Shown here: positions 56,901-64,000 of the stretch, piece after piece
How positions within the stretch are numbered: the stretch's first letter is position 1
Layout of the letters: each line of letters starts with the position of its first letter
DNA from: Balanoglossus misakiensis
Taxonomy: Eukaryota; Hemichordata
DNA: 64,000 nucleotides
Assembly (NCBI GenBank): GCA_040954595.2
Contig: CM082586.2
Span: 10,788,001-10,852,000 of the forward strand
Reading direction: 5' to 3'
Translations under genes and position numbers: made by a program
The notes under the pieces: generated by a model
Told to the model about the DNA's origin: nothing
Seen by the model: the letters and a program-made list of their open reading frames with translations, nothing else
Database searches by the model: none

Positions 56901-59900
56901 TGTAGCTTTAGTAAGTGACAACTGCAGGATGATGTAAGCAGCCTCTTGTGCACTGATTTCTACATTGTTAAGGAATTTATTTCCAATATGTCTGACCTGT
57001 GCTTTCAGTTCCATATTGCCTTTTCTGGCTTCTTTGCATGCTTGGTCAAGTAATGCACTCATGCCTCTTTGGGATTTACTGATATAGGATACAATGTACA
57101 TGGCACAGGCGTATGGATCTAAAACAAACTGTAGATCATGATTTGCTCCCCATGCAGACAATAATAATTTCATGTAGGCATTGACACGTAAATCACTTGG
57201 TTCTCTTTTGAGAAATATTGTGGTAGTTTTGAGTGAACTCTGAATGCATTTTATGTATTCATCATGACTGATTTGCAGCTCAGTAGATAGGAAGTCATCA
57301 TATGATATTGGTTTGCCTTCTTTCATATCATCCAGTTTTTGTTTGATTTCTTCATATTTCTGTTTGTAATGTTGTTCTTCATCTGGATCAGCATTTAATG
57401 GTGAGAGAATCATTGTTTCTGACATAGGAGGCATTGGGTATCCAAAACGACATACAGGTTTGCCTTTTACTCGGCATGTCTTAGAGTGCTTATGTGTCTG
57501 CAGATTCAATACTTCAGCCATTTCACTTGGTACATTGGAAGAACAAGATACATATATGTCAATGAAATCAATCACTTCTGTTGGTGTGTTTTGTTGATAA
57601 TTTGGTGCATTCTCAATCCACATTAGCATATGGATGTGTGGTGAGCCACGTTGTTGAAATTCCACTCTGTAGAAGTAATCAGTGATTTTGCCCAATGGAT
57701 CACATGGACCTCTAAGTACTGTATTGATGAATTCATGAATTCTGTGGTCAAAGAAACGAGCACATGTCACTGGGTCAGATTGAAGTAACCTGGACTTTGT
57801 AGCCCAATCCATGGCTTTAAGTTCATCAGCAGTATATTTCTTACCATCTACAAGTGTACCCAGTATTTGATGTAAGTCAATCCACTTTGTGTCAGCACTA
57901 GACAGAGAACAAAACCATGTTGGTAAACCAAGTTGTCTAATCATTGCAAATACATCTTTCTTCCTCTTTTCTAGATAGGGTGGTGAATTGCGCAAATCTC
58001 TGAATATGTAAAATCCGTCATCAAGTCTAAGTAAATCACTTACTCTTTCTGGATTTAATAAATCTGCAACTTTGTAAGTTCTGCCTTCAGTTTTACATCG
58101 TCTCAATGCAAGGTGGACTTTACTACTGATCTGTTTTAACTGCAGTTTCTTCACTTTGAAAAACATATTTGGTACAGAGTTTGCAACGCGTCTATCAACA
58201 TTACGCAATTCCCATTTACAAACATCACTGTAATGTACATTTGAGGTGTGGATTTGATCAATATTTCTGCGTTGTCCACAGAATATAGTTGGAAAGGCTA
58301 GATATTCTGCATCTGTATCATTGAACAGACTAAGAGGGCGTTGACCTTCACCAGGGGCAAATGTTAAAATTTGATTACGATAATCTGAATCATCAAGTAA
58401 AGTGTCCATATTAGCAACAGCTCCCTCTGCTGGATCAACCTCACTGAATTTATCAGAATCAGAATCTGATTCAGATTCAGGATCATCAGCTTGCTCTTGT
58501 TCAGTGTTTGTATTTTCAATAAATACAGCCATATCATTATCTGTGTTTTCAAATTCCTGAGACCAGTTGTGATTAATTGGAATACCTGAATTTTGGTACA
58601 AAACACTGTTTTTCATGAGCCACACAAGTGCTGCCATCACTTTATTTGGTCGAATATTTTCTGTAAATTCACTTCGCGTGTACGATAGTTTTCGTTTCAG
58701 TTTGACTGGTATAGTAGCTGAATCATCTAGCATTCTTGGCAGAGCATTAACAGTAGGGGTGATATCTGTTGGAATATTGACTACCGGACCAGATAATGAC
58801 CTTTGACCTCCACGTGGCAAACTGCACATATGCATGAATGGAATTCTGAGTGCTATCAATCTTTCTTCCAAAGGGTGCAACTGTAACTGTGGTGGAATAT
58901 CAGGGAAATTAACATTATTAGCTATAGACAATCTGGGGATTTTACCAGCAGATATGGATCTGTAGCATGTGTTACACACCCACTCTATATTGTCAACAGA
59001 AGTGTATGCAGTCAAACATTTTGATGCAATGCCTCGTTCAGATAATTTGGCAGCAGGAGTAACAGATTTTCTGAACCAAGTTTGATGACATGATGAGCAG
59101 ACATAGACAGGGCCTTGTGATACAGTTCTATGAAATATATTTATGCATGCCTGCAACGATTCCCCGCATAATTGTCGGGTCTCAAAACCTCTATGTTTGC
59201 TAAAACCATTGTGTGTAACATGTTGTTTTTTGTCAATTTGAAATGTTTGAATTTTTTCACTGCATTTCACAAACTTCTTTTGTAAGTTTTCTTTTTTTCT
59301 GAAGTTTCTATCCTGTCTCTTCATTTTTCTGTAGATCTGTTGCTTTTTGTTTTCGTGCTCTTTGAAGGTTTTACTTTTGCGTGAAGTCTTGATACGTGCC
59401 TGTGACTGTATTTTCTCATTTTGTCGAAATGTGGAATTTTGACGCAGACTTTTAATGTGTTCTTTCAGTTTTGGCTTTTCTTTTTCTCGGAATGCAGGAT
59501 TTTGACGCAAAGTTTTAATGTGTGCTTTAAATTTCACCTTTTCTTTCTCTCGGAATGCAGGATTTTGACGCAGAGTTTGCTTGTGTGAGTTTAATTTCAC
59601 CTTTTCTTTCTCTCGGAATGCAGGATTTTGACGCAGAGTTTGCTTGTGTGAGTTTAATTTCACCTTTTCTTTCTCTCGGAATGCAGGATTTTGACGCAGA
59701 GTGTTAATGCGTGATTTCAATTTGACCTTCTCTTTCTCTCGGAATACAGGATTTTGACGCAGAGTTTGCTTGTGTGAGTTTAATTTCACCTTCTCTTTCT
59801 CTCGGAATGCAGGATTTTGACGCAGAGTGTTAATGCGTGATTTTAATTTGACCTTCTCTTTCTCTCGGAATACAGGATTTTGACGCAGAGTTTGCTTGTG

Positions 59901-62632
59901 TGAGTTTAATTTCACCTTTTCTGTCTCTCGGAATACAGGATTTTGACGCAGAGTGTAAATGCGTGATTTCAATTTGACCTTCTCTTTCTCTCGGAATACA
60001 GGATTTTGACGCAGAGTTTGCTTGTGTGAGTTTAATTTCACCTTCTCTTTCTCTTGGAATGAAGGATTTTGACGCAGGATTTGTATGTGTGATTGCAATT
60101 TTTCCTTTTCTCTCTTTCTATATTGTGGGTTTGCACGTATTGTTCTTTTTTGATATTGTTGAGATAACTTTTCTCTGTCTCTGTATTCCACATTCTGGCG
60201 CAATGTCTTTATATGTGCTTGCACTTTTGACTTTTCTCTCTCTTTGAAGTCAGGATTTTGTCTTTGTGCACATTTCCTCTCCTTGTCTCTCTTTCTTTCA
60301 TTGGTTTTAAATGAAGGATCCTGTCTTTTCAACCGTTTGTATTCTCTGTCATATACCTTTCTTGATTTTCTTCTACATGAACCTGATGGAAGTGCATCAA
60401 TGGTATTAGAAGTTTGCATACACTGTTTATTAGCTTGTAATTGTTTTTGTGACTCGAAATAGTTGTCTAACAGGTCTGAATGCCTTTGAGTCCGTTGATA
60501 CAGTCTCTGAGAAGATGAACTCTCTATATGAATGGTTAATTCTTGAAGTTCATAAGGTGTCATGTTATTGAAGTTAAGGTTATGAAATAATGAATACAAA
60601 TAGTTTGTTAAATCATTTAGAGTCGGAAAACTCAATACCATACTTGAACCGTCAGAACATTGGAAACCATGTGAGTTTCGACTATGAGAATCAAATACGA
60701 AGTATTTGCCATCTGTTGCAGAAAGGGCCATGCTGTAGCCACCAAGTATTAACATAACTGAGTTACTAGAATTGAACATGTTAATCATAGCATCTCTGAA
60801 CACCATACATCCTTGTTCATCATAGTCAGACATACAGTCTAACATACCAAAGTACAGTCTTCCTTGTGTAATATTGAACTGCACAGAATTCATGTGAACA
60901 GTATTTGGCAATTCATCACACATTAGTATTTCAGAAAATAATTTATTACTTGCTCTGAGGTCATTTGTGGTTTTAATGTATAAATTATCACCAGCATGTA
61001 AAATGTGATCTAAGTCATTAGATGTCAATGTCATCTCTCTTTCTTTTGATATGCAAAGGAAAGCAAGGGCATTACAAGTACATTGTCTACCTCGTGAATT
61101 TATGCTGAAAATATCATTGCCTTGATGAAAACTACCTTGGAGTACACTGTCTATTGTGTAACTTTCCCAGTGTAAAGTGTGACTATTGTGAGAGGAGTAT
61201 AATTCTTGTTTGTCATGTGCATCATTTGCACTGTAGTATACACAAGAGGAATTTTGATTTGACACACTGGTCGAAGAATTCTTATTGAAGGTTGTAACTG
61301 ATTGAGTGGCATTAAAACTTTTGATAATGGTACTTGAAGATGTAGACATATTATTGCTGTATGGTTCTATGCTTGACGATATTGATGTATTGTTATTGGC
61401 ATTGCCGTACGAATCTGACTTCTTGAATGTTCCTTGTAGCACAGGGTGTTTTACTTTACTGGATCCACCCAAACCAGAATCAGACCCAGCTGATATGATT
61501 GGTCCATCAGCCTGTTTAAAAATAAACAAGATAAGCGACAATTAGAAAATACAGTTACCTTTAATTTCCATCACATGTCCTTATTTGACCCCTGATGAGT
61601 ACTATGACAATGAGAGCCAATGACAGGTCAATTTTGCGTCATATTCAAATTGGTTTTGTGTATATCATGTACATATAAGTACTATCACTAGTATTTACAT
61701 TGCAAATGTGTTCAATTAAGCTTTTGTATAAATTTGTTGTAATTTCAATACATTTTGCAAAATTTAGCTACTTGCATAATATTTGTATATCACATGTGGA
61801 CAAAGACATTGCACAAATTAGTAACATGGCTATTGTCACGCCACCTCATCAAAAACTACTAGCGGCACAGGGTTGGCCTGCCATAACATTGTCTTACACT
61901 CATGTTTCACAATCATTCGAAAGCTCATTGCAACATTGAAATTATATCACCTACAAACCTCACCTTTCTACAAAGTTCCATATCAAATAAAACTTTCCCA
62001 CATAAATCTTTTCCAGTTGAACCTTTTGAAACCACACACTTCACCTGACAAATTTAGTCTGGAAAGTTGAACGTACCCTCTATCTACTCTGAAACTACCA
62101 AGTTTAAAACAAACTTCAAAACTGGAAAAGGTTTGTGCCTATGACTTTTCCCATATAATTACATTGAGAATACCTAGAAAACTCACTTCTACTATTTCTA
62201 TGAAATATTACACATAGCTCAATCAAATAGAAATAAATGCATCCATCAAATATCGTTTGGTCACTGTATTTTTTTTAGATAAACTTTACAAGTGTTTCGC
62301 CCATAGATACACCCTCACTGAATATGCTGACTCAGCAATTTTCCTCAATTATCAACAAAATTCATGGCCTTGTATTTCAAAAGCAAACGCAGTGACATGA
62401 GAAGCCAATAATCCAAAATTGAAGACATAACGTTACTTTCGATTTTACTGATCATTACGGACTAGCTGCTAAAAGCCTACCCTGCGACCAAACAGTGACG
62501 TTGACCAACTTTCCCCTGCTCAAATGAAGAACTCCTTTTCCTGTTTACAAGTATGTACAATTTTATAGTATGCAAATACACACATACCGATTTTTTCACA
62601 GCTGATTTTCTCCAATTCTTTTTCCTTGGCAT
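53910..62632 (-). CDS. Helentron Rep-helicase-endonuclease with N-terminal cysteine protease domain
   Basis: Exon 1 is 62632-62588 (MPRKKNWRKSAVKKS, donor TCG/GTATGTG). Intron is 61512-62587. Exon 2 is 61511-53910 (acceptor TTTATTTTTAAACAG). Phases are 0/0 and the product has about 2548 residues. Order: (1) protease-like domain with Q140 (LQGSFHQGN), C159 (GRQCTCN) and D289-x-H291 (FDSH), resembling the C76/OTU class; (2) 17 basic repeats of 21 residues, 411-767; (3) a Cys-rich region (CSSC, CNTC) resembling DUF6570; (4) Rep with HUH H1307/H1309 (SPHIHM) and Y1482, Y1487 and Y1491; (5) PIF1-like helicase with Walker A K1864 (GGAGTGKS) and IIDEISM; (6) AP-type endonuclease with AESR, GDFN (D2474) and SDH (D2534, H2535). 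It would nick, unwind and copy the element by rolling circle. The frame is fully open. Confidence 0.85.
59256..60326 (-). repeat. 63-bp coding tandem repeat in the Helentron gene
   Basis: Seventeen in-frame units of 21 codons, consensus near RQNPxFREKEKVKLxSHxxTL. Units 5-13 are almost identical in DNA, and several alternate between LNSHKQTL and LKSRINTL types. That points to recent expansion as 126-bp pairs. The outer units are more diverged. The product would be strongly basic, suiting nucleic-acid binding or a nuclear location; that role is inference. Confidence 0.9.
61512..62587 (-). other. Intron 1 of the large Helentron gene
   Basis: Donor GTATGTG follows codon 15 at 62588. The acceptor tract TCTTGTTTATTTTTAAACAG ends at 61512. 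The ATG at 61541, which would give an unspliced start (MSLILFIFKQ), lies inside this intron and encodes nothing like the family's N-terminus. No other gene is seen in the 1076 bases. Confidence 0.7.
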
Positions 62633-63740
62633 AATTCTGACCTTAGTAGCAAAAGACAAGAATGTGATAATATCAATAACAGCATTTTAACATCATTGGT
62701 TAGACAACTTGAAACTGCCTAGATAATATGCAAGTAAAAGCCTGGCAAAAATGTAACATGTACAATTGCTTAATTTTAACATACTCACACAACATATATT
62801 TCCATCATTTTTATAGGAGTAATTGAAACTACAACATCAATATGACCATCACATGTTCTAGGACTTCCAAAATAGAGAAACACTATGAAAAACTTCAGCT
62901 GAAAAATAGAATATGTAATATAATTACCTGCAATTTGATAAAAAGTGATTCTTCAAGAGCTGGTTAAGTCTCTAACTGTTCCAAAACAATGACAGGAAGT
63001 GGCTGCTCATTAGGCTGTTCCTGGCACTGCCACTACTCCCTCACATTGCTGGCAACAGTAGCTTGATACTTTGGGGTTCAAAGTCAGCAGATAACAGCCA
63101 AGAATTTGGAATCCGCAATTACAGCATAGGGTATACTGGCACCGCCTTACGTTGAGAGGTTTGTCAACAATAATATAGTGCAATAGTGCAAACAATATGT
63201 TTAGATAGCAACAGATCTAAAGTTATTACAATAATGCCAACACATGTTTTGAGCTACTCCTGTGTGTTCTTTCAACTACAGAAAATCAAGCAGTCTTTCC
63301 AATGCTGCTACACCTACATAAGTATGGTGTGTGCTACACTGCCCCAAGGTTATTTCGATACACAAATATAACTGTGACATAATCAGCTCATGTACACTCT
63401 AGGAGAGATTGCACTTAGGACTGGGTGTATCAGGGAATAGATTACACAAAAACGATGAAACAGAAAGGCAAACAGCTAAAATGGACAAACCAAAGTGTCC
63501 TCATGTAAAGAGTACCTTTCAAAGCACTGGATTTGTTCATAGAGGCAAAACCAGAAATATGCAAATATCCACAGCACAGTACAATGTCTTACTTCAGTCA
63601 CCATAAGAAATATGCCTACAACATGCACAGCAATCTGCCAAGTGGATTCATAGAAACCAATTTTTGGCAAAAAATTGCAAAAAATGCACCAAGAACACAA
63701 TTATGGGAATGTCACCATACTTTCACGACACCTTAACTTG
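62633..63740. other. Non-coding region upstream of the large Helentron gene
   Basis: Only short open frames without recognisable features. It should hold the minus-strand promoter and perhaps the 5' end of the Helentron, but I see no clear TATA box, repeat or terminus. Confidence 0.4.
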
Positions 63741-64000
63741 AAATGAATTTTGACCAAATATCCCCAAAATTACAAATATGCAAATTATGCAACAAATTGC
63801 CCCAAAATGACCTCAATTGCCTTTCAGTATACCAAGCTTCATTCTAAATTTTAAAGCCATTGACCCATAACTTTCAGAAAAATTTGTTTTCACCTAAAAT
63901 ATTGACAAAGACGAAAAAATTCATAAAAAATAAAACATCCATGATATCAACTGAACACTTACATGTCGGTCACAGGCTTTTCAATTTCAGTCCCAACCCT
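63741..64000 (+). repeat. Diverged sequence related to the satellite-interrupting element
   Basis: ATTCATAAAAAATAAAACAT plus CCATGATAT near 63920-63947 matches the AT-rich part at 23050 and 25620. CAGGCTTTTCAATTT and CAGTCCCAACCCT at the very end match the 238-bp sub-repeat. The segments occur in a different order from the two full copies, so this is a rearranged or older relative that continues beyond the window. Confidence 0.6.

Larger units (their letters stand above)
48986..63890 (-). mobile_element. Helentron-type rolling-circle transposon (approximate limits)
   Basis: A minus-strand Rep/helicase/endonuclease gene, an RPA-like gene downstream and the decayed endonuclease piece between them define a Helentron (Helitron with AP-type endonuclease). 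The left limit is where the truncated interrupting element stops (CCCATTT/AAAC). The right limit is set where sequence related to that element reappears. I could not identify the transposon's own termini or the CTRR/hairpin end typical of classical Helitrons, so both limits are provisional. Confidence 0.5.

Noticed and set aside
61539-61541. ATG at 61541 as start of the Helentron protein
   Set aside because: It lies in the pyrimidine-rich end of a likely intron. A phase-matched first exon is present upstream.

Overview
This is eukaryotic, almost certainly invertebrate animal, repetitive DNA. Nothing in it looks like a host single-copy gene. The kind of organism is inferred from spliceosomal introns, a DIRS-order tyrosine-recombinase retrotransposon and a large Helentron-type rolling-circle transposon with an RPA-like partner gene. 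These are typical of marine invertebrates (amphioxus, hemichordates, echinoderms, cnidarians). I cannot resolve the taxon from the sequence alone.

Layout. About 30 kb is an AT-rich 78-bp tandem satellite (1-22399, 23418-24493, 25988-29612, 46253-48957). It shows larger-scale structure: a 2.3-kb tandem duplication at about 4.9-9.4 kb and composite units of about 0.75-1.1 kb at 17-22.4 kb. The satellite is interrupted twice (22400-23417 and 24494-25987) by a non-coding element with short inverted ends. This element carries 238-bp sub-repeats, each holding a direct repeat of the AGGTCA half-site. A third, truncated copy starts at 48958.

From 29613 to 46252 the satellite is interrupted by a head-to-tail array of a DIRS-order retrotransposon: three long units (4910, 5657 and 5657 bp) and a 416-bp end-only unit. 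Each long unit encodes Gag (coiled coil, CCCH zinc finger), reverse transcriptase/RNase H and a tyrosine recombinase (YR). Unit 1 is broken by four small frame-affecting or coding indels plus one in YR. Units 2 and 3 are otherwise open but share a 734-bp internal tandem duplication that splits an ancestral gag-pol reading frame in two. Its junction creates a possible -1 frameshift heptamer. YR has no ATG and begins at a strong splice acceptor. A phase-matched donor inside gag would give a Gag(N-term)-YR fusion.

From about 48986 to the right end lies a minus-strand Helentron. It has a two-exon gene of about 2548 codons: cysteine protease-like domain, 17 x 21-residue basic repeats, zinc-binding region, HUH Rep, PIF1-like helicase, AP-type endonuclease. 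Downstream is a four-exon RPA-like OB-fold gene of about 363 codons, with a decayed duplicate of the endonuclease tail between them. The window ends in non-coding repeat related to the satellite-interrupting element.

All alignments, identities and splice models were made by eye. No search or folding program was run.
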